From Primula veris (lineage: Eukaryota > Streptophyta > Magnoliopsida > Ericales > Primulaceae), in assembly GCA_963682055.1 (NCBI GenBank), contig OY821743.1, positions 14,729,566 through 14,793,565 of the forward strand: a stretch of 64,000 nt of DNA. Direction: 5' to 3'. The notes beneath the pieces are model-generated. The model saw only the letters and a list, made by a program, of their open reading frames with translations. It was not told the DNA's origin and searched no databases. Below are positions 31,046-41,690 of the stretch, one piece after another (positions within the stretch are counted from its first letter, which is position 1; each line of letters opens with the position of its first letter). Position numbers and translations under genes: made by a program.

Positions 31046-33657
31046 TCTCCTCCGGGTTGATTAGGATTTGCCCTCAAATCCATATTTTCATTGTCTTCAA
31101 TGTATGGAGTCAAATCCCGAACATTGAAAGTGTTTGATCCTTGGTATCCTTCAGGTAGTTCAATCTTATATGCGTTATCGTTGACTTTAGTCAATACCCG
31201 AAACGGACCATCGGCCCTTGGCATAAGCTTTGATTTCCGCAGGTTTGGAAACCGCTCTTTCTTCAAAGTCCCAAAAAGCTTTTCTCGACGTAGAACGTCG
31301 AGGACCAGTCGTAGATGCTCCAAATGTTCGGCAAAGGACTTGCTATAGATAAGTATGTCGTCGAAATAAACAACAACAAACTGCCCAATAAACTTTCGTA
31401 AGGCATGGTTCATCAAACGCATAAAGGTGCTCGGTGCATTTGACAAACCAAATGGCATAACCAGCCATTCAAACAACCCTTGCTTCGTTTTGAAAGCGGT
31501 CTTCCACTCGTCACCTTCTTTCATACGGATTTGATGGTATCCACTTTTAAGATCAACTTTTGAAAAATATATTGAACCATGCAATTCGTCAAGCATATCA
31601 TCAAGGCGTGGTATTGGATAGCGATACTTTACAGTAATTTTGTTGATAGCCCGACTATCAACACACATACGCATGCTACCATCCTTCTTTGGTACGAGTA
31701 ATGCCGAAACCGAACAAGGACTCATCGATTCCCGAACATACCCACGCTCTATCAACTCTGACACTTGGCGATGCAGTTCTTTGGCTTCCTCGGGATAACA
31801 ACGATAGGCTGGTCGGTTAGGTAAAACAGCACCGGGAATGAGATCGATTTGATGTTCGATTCCATGAATTGGTGGCAAACTAGGTGGTGATTCCTCGGGA
31901 AACACATCCTCGAATTCCTCCAATAGTTTAACCACTTGCGATGGGAGTGAGGACTTGTCGGTGAGCATAATTTCCCGCATGAGCAACACAAAAATCTGAT
32001 CCTTGGTACTCAAGGCTCGCTCGACTTCTCTGCGACTAACAACCAGATTTTCCCGCTTCATCTTGCCTAAAATATCATTTCGAATTTGCGCCGGTGTGAG
32101 TGGCGCAAGAGTATGCTTCCTTCCATCCTTTTCAAATGAATAAGTATTCTTGAATCCGTCATGAACCACCCTCCGGTCATACTGCCATGGTCGGCCCAAG
32201 AGTAAATGACTAGCACTCATAGGTACAACGTCACAAAGAACTTCGTCGGTGTATCGGCCAATAGTGAAAGGAACCTTTACTTGCTCGGAGACCCGAATAT
32301 CACCCACCTCGTTAAGCCAACGCAGTTTGTACGGGCTAGGATGCTTCATCATAGCCAATCCCAATTTCTCCACCAGCATAGTGGATGCCACGTTTGTACA
32401 ACTCCCTCCATCGATGATAACTCCGCACACCTTTTCACTCACTTTGCATCGAGTGTGAAATATGTTATCTCGTTGTTCATCGGTAGTGACGGGCTGTACA
32501 TTAAGAACGCGCCTAACAACGAGGACCTCTCCATCTTCAGCCACATCTAAAGAATCCTCATCGTACTTTTGAACCTCCTCCTCGACTTCTTCTTCGCTCT
32601 CAATTTCAGATTCTTGGATAATCATAACTTTCCGATTTGGACATTCCGAAGCGATATGACCATGTCCTTGACAACGAAAGCATTTCAAGTCCCGATGCCT
32701 CGGGTTAGGTCTTGAAACCTCATCTTTTTTTGGTGCAGCCATGAGTGCTTTCCCCATGTCAACCCGTCCGACACGGTTGGTGGTCGGGACAGTCTTCCTT
32801 TCAGTCATAGCGTCGTTTGTGTATTTCCCACCATTTGGCCGAGAGGAGTATGGCCGGGTGGCGACCTTTCGTTTTCTTTGACGCTCCACTTTCAACGCCA
32901 ATTTAATCACGTCCTCCAAGAAAACAAATGGTTGCAACTCCACTGTATCCGCTATATCATCATTGAAACCCCGTAAGAACCGAGTGATGGTTTGCTCTTG
33001 CGGCTCTTGAAGGTTACACCTCATATTTGCAGTTTCGAAATTCTTAACATACTCTTCTACGCTCATAGCTCCTTGCCGAAGAGATTGTAACTGTAGATAC
33101 AACTCTTGGCGGTAGTACTCCGGTACGAAACGACGTTGCATAAGCCGTTTCATGATCCTCCAACCTCGGACTTCCTCCTCTCCATCCCGACGCCTCTGCC
33201 CTTTCAAATTCTCCCACCACAAATGAGCATATTCAGTGAACTCAAGTGCGGCCAAGCGAACTTTCCTCTCCTCGGGTACATCGTAGAATTCAAAGAGTTT
33301 TTCAACACGCTGCTCCCATTCGAGGTAATCTTCGGGCGAGCTATTACCCTTGAATGGAGGCATTTTTATGTTCATGTTACGACCAGGATTGTCATGACAC
33401 CTTTGTTGACGTCTCGGTGCCCCTTCATATTCTTCTTCGGCATTTTCACTAAAGTCACCGGTATGACCTTGGTGACTACGATCATCTTGCTCATATGGTG
33501 GTGGTTGTGGTTGTTGGTTTTGGAGACGCATCTCCACCATCTCCGCTTGCATGGCCTCGATTTGGCGCTCAAGCCGATAGATTTTGGCTTGGTCGAGCGT
33601 CATGCCTCTTGGAATTCGAGCTTCATTTTCGTCGGACTGGTGTGACTTGGTCGACAT
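30799..33657 (-). CDS. Gypsy-1 gag-pol deletion derivative, one open frame of 952 codons
   Basis: Domains in order: coiled-coil-like N-terminus 25-50; retrotransposon gag about 98-260; CCHC zinc knuckle CFRCQGHGHIASEC 326-339; aspartic protease with DGGS 416-419; reverse transcriptase about 640-800 with [21 protein letters not shown] and the catalytic YFDD 764-767. At about 799-805 the RT thumb passes directly into an integrase C-terminal-like segment (MPRADGPFRVLTKVNDNAYK, 812-831), so RNase H and the integrase HHCC and DDE core are deleted without breaking the frame. Residues 872-952 are encoded by the 3' LTR. The start follows the primer site by a few bases. The frame is intact, so a protein could be made, but it cannot by itself support integration. 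The protease has DGGS rather than the usual DTGA/DSGA; whether that is family-typical I cannot tell. Confidence 0.9.
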   Translation of the reverse strand: MSTKSHQSDENEARIPRGMTLDQAKIYRLERQIEAMQAEMVEMRLQNQQPQPPPYEQDDRSHQGHTGDFSENAEEEYEGAPRRQQRCHDNPGRNMNIKMPPFKGNSSPEDYLEWEQRVEKLFEFYDVPEERKVRLAALEFTEYAHLWWENLKGQRRRDGEEEVRGWRIMKRLMQRRFVPEYYRQELYLQLQSLRQGAMSVEEYVKNFETANMRCNLQEPQEQTITRFLRGFNDDIADTVELQPFVFLEDVIKLALKVERQRKRKVATRPYSSRPNGGKYTNDAMTERKTVPTTNRVGRVDMGKALMAAPKKDEVSRPNPRHRDLKCFRCQGHGHIASECPNRKVMIIQESEIESEEEVEEEVQKYDEDSLDVAEDGEVLVVRRVLNVQPVTTDEQRDNIFHTRCKVSEKVCGVIIDGGSCTNVASTMLVEKLGLAMMKHPSPYKLRWLNEVGDIRVSEQVKVPFTIGRYTDEVLCDVVPMSASHLLLGRPWQYDRRVVHDGFKNTYSFEKDGRKHTLAPLTPAQIRNDILGKMKRENLVVSRREVERALSTKDQIFVLLMREIMLTDKSSLPSQVVKLLEEFEDVFPEESPPSLPPIHGIEHQIDLIPGAVLPNRPAYRCYPEEAKELHRQVSELIERGYVRESMSPCSVSALLVPKKDGSMRMCVDSRAINKITVKYRYPIPRLDDMLDELHGSIYFSKVDLKSGYHQIRMKEGDEWKTAFKTKQGLFEWLVMPFGLSNAPSTFMRLMNHALRKFIGQFVVVYFDDILIYSKSFAEHLEHLRLVLDVLRREKLFGTLKKERFPNLRKSKLMPRADGPFRVLTKVNDNAYKIELPEGYQGSNTFNVRDLTPYIEDNENMDLRANPNQPGGDGVHHVVLDSDAKLNISHMGPVTRSKSKKLEVGNELLMTKEIAHLIALNSSFTNTSNLGYFEKRNNPIHESTHSLILSGQSH

Positions 33658-33661
33658 CCTT

Positions 33662-33673
33662 GCTCTGATACCA
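33662..33673 (-). promoter_or_regulatory. Gypsy-1 primer-binding site
   Basis: The minus strand reads TGGTATCAGAGC, initiator tRNA-Met type, 3 bp inside the 5' LTR end at 33677 and just before the gag start at 33657. Confidence 0.9.
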
Positions 33674-33676
33674 ATA

Positions 33677-34378
33677 TGATGTGCCCGGGATGCTAAGATG
33701 TCGGTAAGTCACTGAATTTTAGGAGAACTCAAGAGAGAAACCAACTCTTCGTGTTTGATAAGCCGAAGGCGCCACAAACAAGATGGGTTGGGGTTCTAAT
33801 GAAACAAGCTTGATAAGCCCAAAGGCGCGCCACAAACAAGTTCCGTTAGGATGATTCACCACACTCCGGAGAGAGAAGAAGGGGAGTGATAAGAATCGGG
33901 GTTTAACTCGCCACTAACAATCTGAATTCCACAAATTGCAAGATAAGAGAAAAGGATAAACAAGCAAAAAGCTTAATTCTTTATATCATTCAAGTGTGTC
34001 TATAACTTGATACATATGGCTTTATATAGAGCCAAAAAACGTCATAATTAAGATAGGATAAGATCAACAACTTAGATTACATGAATCTAGTTAGATACAT
34101 GCATACCCTTTACACTTATCTATAATATTAATTAATGACTTTGACCACTTAGAATCAATGAATGTGTAGATTCATGAATCGGATTATTGCGCTTCTCGAA
34201 ATAGCCAAGATTCGACGTATTGGTAAAGCTGCTGTTCAAAGCTATTAAATGAGCTATTTCCTTTGTCATTAGCAGCTCATTACCTACTTCGAGCTTCTTA
34301 GATTTTGAACGAGTTACCGGACCCATATGAGGAATATTTAGCTTAGCATCTGAATCTAACACAACATGATGCACATCA
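33677..34378 (-). repeat. Gypsy-1 5' LTR
   Basis: 702 bp with perfect 8-bp terminal inverted repeats TGATGTGC/GCACATCA. It joins copia-1 gag at 34379. The short ORF 34132-34437 is only a read-through of copia gag into this LTR. Confidence 0.94.
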
Positions 34379-34640
34379 AATTCTCTCCACATTTTAACAG
34401 TTGTATCCACATAGAGAATGGATTGACCAATTTCCATACAAATAGAGTTGATTATTCAGGATATGACAATCAAATTGCATTGCACCAAGGCAGAATGCCG
34501 TTGATCCTCTGCAGGTGGACAAATTAGGGATCCATTGACAAAACCTAACTTATTTTTAGCTCCAATAGCTATTCCCATAGCCTTTTTCCATGAGTAGAAA
34601 GTACATGTGGAATTTGATTAACAGCACCAGGTTCAGCCGT
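34379..34640 (-). pseudogene. Copia-1 gag, N-terminal piece
   Basis: Minus-strand frames give FYSWKKAMGIAIGAKNKLGF, VNGSLICPP, then MEIGQSILYVDTTVKMWREF. These are the typical start of a copia gag (DUF4219/UBN2-type) with frame breaks. The last codons are cut by gypsy-1 at 34379. Confidence 0.85.
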
Positions 34641-34971
34641 TTTTGAAGAATTTTAACAATCATATCGCAAAAATACTCAATTCCAAATCCCTAATTTCTC
34701 ATTATAGCAACTACAACAATTAATTAAAAACCTTATGTGCAAAACCCAAATGTCACACACAACTAGTAATTGCGAAGATAACCAGAAAATATCACAGAAA
34801 AATATCTAATAACTCGTCGAATATCACGATTACTCGACCCAAATATGCACAAAAAAGAAATAATACCCCAAAATAACGAAATTGAGGACTAATAAAAGAG
34901 AAAAGAGTAGTATCAAACCAGTGTATATGTTATAATTGCAGCAGAAAGAGCAAAATAAAGCTATGATACCA
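34641..34971 (-). promoter_or_regulatory. Copia-1 leader and primer-binding site
   Basis: Non-coding leader between gag and the 5' LTR, also present at 6760-7087. Its outer end carries TGGTATCATAGC on the minus strand (34960-34971), a one-base variant of the tRNA-Met primer site. Confidence 0.8.
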
Positions 34972-35225
34972 TGTAAAAAGGCAAAATCGCTATATCTAGA
35001 TAGAGAAACAAGATCAGAAAATAGCTATTTTATTATATTGTTTAAAATACAGTTGGAGGGATAATCTATAACCGCTGTTAGTTACAGACTTTCACTAATG
35101 ACAGACTTTCACTAATTATAGATTGACCTATATAATAGAAAAGTAGACACTTAACACTCTTTACATATTACAATTAGGAACACTGTAACATGAAAGTGAC
35201 ATATATAAGTCCATATACTCTAATA
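34972..35225 (-). repeat. Copia-1 5' LTR
   Basis: 254 bp, TGTAAAAAGGC...CTCTAATA, with a short internal duplication of GACTTTCACTAAT(T/G)A. It matches the 3' LTR 22843-23082 and the fragment 7088-7321. Confidence 0.85.
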
Positions 35226-35610
35226 TACCTTTTAAAAAACTCAAAAGGTCAGCCAACTATACCACCCCCATGAATTTTTCAAAAGAAGTGGTAAAATATG
35301 CTAGATTATTTTCAATATAGAAACAAGAAATAACGTTGTTTGGTCTTAGAGCGTTCATTGTTGGAGCACATAGGAGATTTTAAAAGTTAAGACAAACGTA
35401 ATTTTCAAGTCTGGTACGATACATAGTAGCTCAAATCAATATGAAATAGTTCCATAAAAAAACTGAGTAGGATTAAGTGACTTTACACACAAGGAAATAT
35501 TTCCTAGAAACGATTTTACAAAATTAAATGACTTGGCACGATAGTTACTTGGAAACTCTGCTTAGGCTAAATATCTCGTTTTTCCATGTTTAGTAGACAG
35601 GTATAGTACT
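35226..35610. other. Kinase unit C, right part
   Basis: Continuation of the unit interrupted at 22842. 35231-35600 matches 10243-10600 (CCCATGAATTTTTCAA, ATATGCTAGATTATTTTCA). Non-coding. Confidence 0.75.
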
Positions 35611-36123
35611 CTTTCAAAATTTTGTACGATGAAATTAATATTTAGTCATGTTGTACGATGTAGTACTATTTTTTGAAATAAAGTGAAAAAAATGCATTTA
35701 AAATATGATGAAATAAAGTTACTAAAAGTGAATATATGATATTCAATAAATTATCTCTTATTACCTAAAATGAGCTATTATATCTTTCGAATTAAAACAA
35801 ATTAGATATTTTCTCACTATATAATCGTGAAATTCTTAAAATCGTGTGAGTTTCATAAAAGATTTAATATATATTTTAATCTAAATTTTTAACTATGTTG
35901 TCGTTTTTCGTTTCCCATTAAATATTAGCTTGAGTGATCATCTTCTGTCCCTTGTCCGAGTTGCGTTTGCTATTTTCGTTTATAATACAATAAATTAAAT
36001 TTTGGGCCTCTACCACTTTTTTCAAAAAATTTAATATTTTTGAACTTATTTTTAAATTCCAAACAAGCTTATCACTTTTTACAAGAATGGGCTTAATTTT
36101 TTTAACTCCTAACCCAACCCGTT
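35611..36123. other. AT-rich non-coding DNA
   Basis: Nothing recognisable. ORF 35918-36208 on the minus strand has no domain and runs into the next LTR, so it is not called. Confidence 0.5.
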
Positions 36124-37197
36124 TGTCACGCCCCAGATTCTGGAGAACCCAAGTTGTGAATATAATTAAATAAGTTTTAAATAAAAATGCAATAAAAGGA
36201 GATTTCAATCATTTCAATTTATAATTATAGAACCATATAGTAAATCAAGATACACCGATTATCACATCCGGTAGATCAATTAATTTAAGGGTAGCCAACG
36301 ATCTATACATATGATAACACAAGAAAAGGAGTTCAAAGAATAACTATAAAATTCGGCCTGACTTTTGAGTTTCTATTTATTTCCAAAAAAACAAAACTGT
36401 TAACGATAATACAATATAAATGAACAAAAGTCGCCCACGCGATCCTAATAAAATCCGACCAGTATAAAATGTCATTCAACCCAGCTAGCACTATAACGAA
36501 TAATATAAGTTTAATAACAATGCATTTTGTGTCATTAAAAAAATCATTACATTATGACTATAAAATTATACAACTGCCAATACTCACGTGCAACCCAATA
36601 AGTGTGTATCTATCTAATATATCGACTTTCAAATCGCCAACCACGAAAGAAACTTGATCATCACCTATCCATCGACATTGGAACAAAATGGACAAAAACA
36701 AGAAAGAGGAGGTAAGAAAATAATCTTACTTTAATAGCACTGGCACGCCCACACAACCCTAAACATGCAATTCTATCACGACATCACTATTATCAACACA
36801 TTATTCATATGACACATGATATCCCAAAATGATACACCAAACACAATGTTAAACACATCAACATATAATCCAAAGAACTAAATAATAATTATTTAAAAAT
36901 AAAACACAATAGTAAAATACATTCGGGATTGCATCACACGTACCCACCTTTAGAGCCAATTTTCCTAAGGGACCCAGTGCACTGGTACCCCACACACACG
37001 CGCTGGTACTAAAGTACCCACCTTTAGAGCCACTTCTCAAGGACCCATAGTGCAATGGTACACTACATGGGTACTAATGTACCCACCTTTAGAGTCACTA
37101 TTCAAGGACTCATAGTGCAATGGTACCCCCCCCCCCCCCCCCCCCCCAACACACACACACACACACACATACACACCGGTACTACAATCCCAAAACA

Positions 37198-37232
<35 letters not shown>

Positions 37233-37685
37233 AAGTCACGAAACTAGTGTCACACGTTCACCAAATATAAATAAATATAACACGATATTAAAGTCACTGT
37301 TAATCACAGATCACTGTCACAATATCACCATTTCAGCCACACAAGACCACTACTTTCACAGTTCACGGTATGACCAATTCCACAAACACTTTTTAGATCA
37401 AAGTTCAATTTCTTTTTAAAAGTAATTAAAAATGACAATTCATTTTAAACAATAATTCTGAAATAATAAAATACCACAAAATATAATATAACACATGTTA
37501 TACTATACACATATCCACTAAGCAAGACACAAACAAACAAACAATCACACAAGTAAAACCTATTAAAGTAGGATCAGTTTCTTCCCCCTTACTGAGCCAA
37601 ACGAGAGCTCGTTTGTAAACCACCAAACGGAGTCGAATACCCACCAAACAATATAGCAAGATCTGGACAACCTGCTAGTTGCACT
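36124..37685 (-). repeat. Element M 3' LTR, part matched by the other LTR
   Basis: 36124-36935 matches 47044-47860 and 37613-37685 matches 47865-47925. The 36936-37612 block is absent from the right copy. The true LTR probably extends further right, because a minus-strand TATA box lies at 39078-39085. Confidence 0.7.
36940..37234. repeat. Short tandem repeats, poly-C, CA and TA tracts
   Basis: Three copies of a 65-74 bp unit starting GTACCCACCTTTAGAG (36940, 37014, 37079), then 22 consecutive C (37126-37147), a (CA)n run and a (TA)n run to about 37230. The whole block is missing from the sister LTR. Confidence 0.85.
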
Positions 37686-38056
37686 CAAACAGCCCCTAAA
37701 CGATTATTAATAAAACTTATATAAATTCGGATTATTAATAAAATCCTAAAACTGGGTTTTTATAAAAGTGAAAATCGGAGAAGCAGACTTACACATGTAG
37801 ATAGATATCGAAGAGTAGATTAAGAAAAAGTATTTGATTACGAAAATCGGACTCCGAACGAACCCCAAAACACCCAAAACGCCGCTGCTTGATAAAAACC
37901 GAAAAATCACTACGATCACCGGTTTCCAAACAGACCAGGCCAGGTCATTGGACTGGTCGCCGGACAGAGCAATGCCGGTCATCTCTATCTCTCTCCGCTG
38001 ACTATCTCTCTCTGAATAAATAAATAAATACACACACACACATATATATATATGTA

Positions 38057-38964
38057 CAGTAAGACCTCTCTATAAGAATACTCTCCAATAACCTCTCTAT
38101 AGTAATAAAAAATCCCGGTCCCAACTCAGGCCAGTTCAAAATAGAAATAAACTCTCTATTCTCATATTCCGTAGTTTTTTATAGTCTCGTTAGTTATAAA
38201 TCCACCTCCTTATAGGAATAAAATACATTTCATTACAAAAATATATATATCTAGTTACAATAAATTTATGATGTTGTAAAATACTTATGTAAGGTTGTTT
38301 GCGATGATGACTTAATTTTTTGTATTGCTACCACATCTTTTAACTTGCGCGTCCATACTAGCTCGTCGACATGGATACCATCTTGTTGAAGTCAAAACAT
38401 TTCTAACTTGTCAAGCATTTTAAAAGCTTCTTGACATTAAACCTTTTGTATTTCTATACTATCATACTCCGGGTTATCTTCTTCTGCATCTTGCCTAATT
38501 CCAGCAACGATTCTTCATCGGTTAAAGTATGCACAACTTGTTGTTCATTTGGATGATTGAGAAAAACATCCATATCCATTTGGTCATTATAGTGAAGTTG
38601 TGTGATTTGATTACTCAATTGTGTAGCTACTCTTTGATTTTCTTCATCCATTTCATTTGTAGCTTGTATTTCAATGATATCAGAAGTACGAATTTTACAA
38701 TGTTTACAGCAATTCTCAATTGTGCGTGGCTTGACATCTATTGTGCATGAAGCAATTTTCTACATACATGTATTTGTTTAACTAAATTTTTGATAGATTC
38801 ATTTGTTTGTTTTAACTTATAATGAACCATGTATATGTATCTAATATTATGTAAATACATTTATTTTTTATTTTTTTAATATGTAAACTATATATAGGAA
38901 TAACCTACATATAGTAATATTTTTTCGTGGTCTCCACAATATATGACTGTATAGAGGTTTTAGT
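38057..38964 (-). mobile_element. Pogo-like (Tc1/mariner superfamily) element
   Basis: Terminal repeats CAGTAAGACCTCTCTATA and, reverse-complemented from the right, CACTAAAACCTCTATACAG, both flanked by TA (38055-38056 and 38965-38966). These ends match the plant pogo-like/Emigrant type. The interior holds the end of a pogo transposase in minus orientation. 908 bp, internally deleted. Confidence 0.82.
38370..38750 (-). pseudogene. Pogo-like transposase C-terminal fragment
   Basis: The minus strand reads SCTIDVKPRTIENCCKHCKI, then residues of 38454-38651 (DVFLNHPNEQQVVHTLTDEE), then a frame break and a leucine-rich end. This is the C-terminal tail downstream of the DDE domain in plant pogo/CENP-B-like transposases. 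The catalytic domain is absent. Family called from memory. Confidence 0.65.
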
Positions 38965-40650
38965 GTATGTATGTATGTGGCAGCTGTGTGTGAGTTCCTG
39001 TGTATGTATGTGTCACTGTATGTATGTATGTGGCGGCTCTGTGTGAGTTCATGTTACTACTCTCACATTAAAGGATGTATTTATAGACAACCATGTTATG
39101 TTTAAATCCATGAAACAACATAAATACATGTTCACTAACTAAAGAAAAAAAATAAAATAGAATCATATCATAGCACGTACATGGACATGATATTGTATCA
39201 TCTCACGAATATATTACCCAAACTAAACAACACTTTTAAAGAGAAAATACAATTGTAGAAGGCTTATAGGGGAAAACCCAATAATATAACAAACAGTTAT
39301 TGTAAATCCGCAACCTCAAATGCTCCACCCAAACGAATAAAAGAAAGAACTTCTCTAGACAATGTTTCATATACTAACATTATTAGCTATAGATAATTTC
39401 AACAGACATTGGACAAACGAGTAAGGTAAACCAAGTACACGCATCAGATTTGTATTACATTAACAAACCACAAAGCTAGTAGTGAAACAGTTAGATGCCC
39501 AAATATAAATCAAATAATTTAATTCGAAGAAATAATGCAACAGATCCAGTAAAGTAAGAGAAAAATAAAATAAAAATACAATCTTCTATCTACAAACATC
39601 TCTAATGACCATGTCAAGTGCCAATTCAACGAGTTCTTTTTTATTTTTTAACAAACAATAATTCTATCATTCGATAGTAGTAGAAATAAATTCACCAATA
39701 TTCAATCAGAAATACACTAGTTCCACATTATATAAATATAAGAAAAGTATGTTTATAATTATGTTATAATTCCACTACCCAAAGATCACAATCCTAACAA
39801 TCTTCACACCATTATCGTACCCATATTCAAATATCTATACATATACATATTGTATCAACTCATTGCTATTCAATTTCTCGATAACACACTTACACCTTCT
39901 TACACATATATCACATGACACTACCAATAGAACAAAATGCGTAAATAACCATTATCTAACACTAACATTACAAAAAGAGTTATCATAGAACTTATCTCTT
40001 AAAAAAATATAGATAGAAATAATAGTAAAATAAAGGTATATCAACATACTTACAAGGACCGGTAGCTAATCGGTACCTCGTTTGTCCATTGATATAAAAT
40101 AAAAACCAACAACACCATAGCACAGATGAAGACCGGTAGCAAATCGGTGCCTCAAATGTGCATTGATATCAAAACAAAATGAGACTCCTTCATTTGAAAG
40201 TTTGTCGCGTCCGACTAACTCTCAAATGATTTTTCATTTTCAAAACCCACTCATATATATATATAACGCATCTGAATAATATTAGAAAGAAATAGGAAAA
40301 CATATTACTTTTTTTCAAGTCGACACCACAGCCACTAACTTCACCGTGCCTAACTTTGGAAGACTTTTTTTTTGTAATTATCTTCAAAATAAATGTAAAA
40401 GTGAAAAAAAAAAATGAGTTACGAGAATATAATCACTGATATGGACACAAAGCACATGCACATTTCTCAATTACGATACACATATCACCTAAGTCGTAAC
40501 AAGGAATTATAAAACAAACATATCTGTAAACTTATTTTAATAAACCTATATTCCACGAACACAACTCAATATTTTTCCATTAAAACACTCAATAATCTTA
40601 TTGCATAAAACAACTATGTAAGTACCCTGTAGACATGCAAAATTTTCAAC
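38965..40650. other. AT-rich LTR or internal sequence of element M
   Basis: No ORF with a domain. A minus-strand TATA box (TATAAATA, 39078-39085) suggests an LTR promoter here. Two 74-bp-spaced copies of GACCGGTAGC(T/A)AATCGGT occur at 40057 and 40131. The small ORF 40190-40387 (-) shows no domain. The boundary with the plus-strand gypsy LTR to the right could not be placed. Confidence 0.45.
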
Positions 40651-40968
40651 TAATAAAAATATGTCACATGTTTTAAAAAAAAATGAGTTTTAATTCATTT
40701 ATTAAATAAAAAAAATAGTATCTTAAAGGAAATGATGGAAAACAAGTTTTTTTTGTTTTCTTTTATCTTGGTGAAATAACAAATAGATTGATGATTTGTT
40801 CCAATGATTAATTTCTATTTGAAATTGGTAAGTTTTATACTTTTTCTACTAATTTATAATTTCTACAAACTATTGGGCAATTTATTAGTAAACACATTGA
40901 TCATTGTGAAATTTGAGAAGAACTCAAAAATATAGGAGGCATCCTTGCGAATAAGTACTCCTCGAGCC

Positions 40969-40976
40969 TATAAATA
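40969..40976 (+). promoter_or_regulatory. TATA box of the gypsy-T LTR
   Basis: TATAAATA within GCCTATAAATAGGGTGCTACCC, a typical plant LTR promoter core. The retroviral leader with tandem repeats follows, and the primer-site-like sequence is about 970 bp downstream. Confidence 0.65.
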
Positions 40977-41075
40977 GGGTGCTACCCTCACTTGAAACAC
41001 ACAAGTTGAAAGCCAAAGGTGAAGCCAAATCCAAGAGAGAAAAGCTCTACCGAAGTCAAGCCATCAACCACCGAC

Positions 41076-41690
41076 GCATTCGAAGATCTTCATCAAACCT
41101 GAAGAACTTCAAGCAAGCTCATCAACAAATTCAAGACAAATCCACCATTTGATCCGCAAGAAGCTCCAAAGGCCGCGAATTAAGTGTTTTTCAAGACCAA
41201 GCATTCAAAGATTTTCATCAAACCCGAAGAACTTCAAGCAAGCTCATCAACAAATCCAAGACAAATCCACCATTTGATCCGCAAGAAGCTCCAAAGGCCG
41301 CGAATTAAGTATTTTTCAAAACCAAGCATTCGAAGATCTTTATCAAGCCCGAAGAACTTCAAGCAAGCTCATCAACAAATCCACCATTCGATCCGCAAGA
41401 AGTTCCAAAGGCCGCGAATTAAGTGTTTTTTTTTCAGGACCAAGCATTCGAAGATCTTCATCAAACCCGAAGAACTTCAAGCAAGCTCATCAACAAATCC
41501 AAGATAAATCCACCATTCGATCCGCAGGAAGCTCCAAAGGCCGCGAATTAAGTGTTTTTCAAGACCAAGCATTCAAAGATCTTCATCAAACCCGAAGAAC
41601 TTCAAGCAAGCTCGTCAACAAATTCAGGCAAGATCGTCATTCGATCCTCGAAAACATTTCAAAACCACAAACCAAGCATTTCCCAAGATC
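41076..41690 (+). repeat. Five tandem repeats of about 125 bp in the gypsy-T LTR
   Basis: Units start with GCATTC(G/A)AAGAT at 41076, 41201, 41326, 41444 and 41569 (spacings 125, 125, 118, 125). Each contains CCCGAAGAACTTCAAGCAAGC and GGCCGCGAATTAAGT. They lie between the TATA box and the primer site, so in the R/U5 part of the LTR. The ORF 41184-41507 is a product of the repeats. Confidence 0.92.

Larger units (their letters stand above)
30346..34378 (-). mobile_element. Gypsy-1: young internally deleted Ty3/gypsy element
   Basis: A complete insertion with TSD AATTC (30341-30345 and 34379-34383). LTRs lie at 30346-31045 and 33677-34378 and begin and end TGATGTGC...GCACATCA. By eye the LTRs differ at about three substitutions and one 2-bp indel, so the insertion is recent. 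A tRNA-Met primer site lies inside the right LTR, so the element runs on the minus strand. Its internal region is only about 2.6 kb, too short for a complete gag-pol; RNase H and most of integrase are missing. Confidence 0.95.
22843..35225 (-). mobile_element. Copia-1: large nested Ty1/copia element
   Basis: A minus-strand copia element with LTRs at 34972-35225 (5') and 22843-23082 (3') and candidate TSD GACCT / TACCT (22838-22842, 35226-35230). Reading right to left it shows LTR, tRNA-Met-type primer site, gag, protease, integrase, reverse transcriptase (RT) and RNase H. It is opened by a gypsy element (30346-34378), a hAT-like element (28347-30180) and a piece of another copia element (about 23816-25731). 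The protein frames carry many stops. The LTRs differ visibly, so the insertion is not recent. Confidence 0.85.

Noticed and set aside
33106..33645. 179-codon plus-strand ORF
   Set aside because: It lies antisense to the gypsy-1 gag, shows no domain, and is a shadow of the GC-richer coding region.
34132..34437. ORF fusing copia gag with an LTR-coded tail
   Set aside because: Read-through across the gypsy-1 insertion point, not a gene.
41184..41507. 107-codon ORF with repeated KPEELQASSSTNPR
   Set aside because: The peptide repeats only mirror the 125-bp DNA repeat in an LTR leader.
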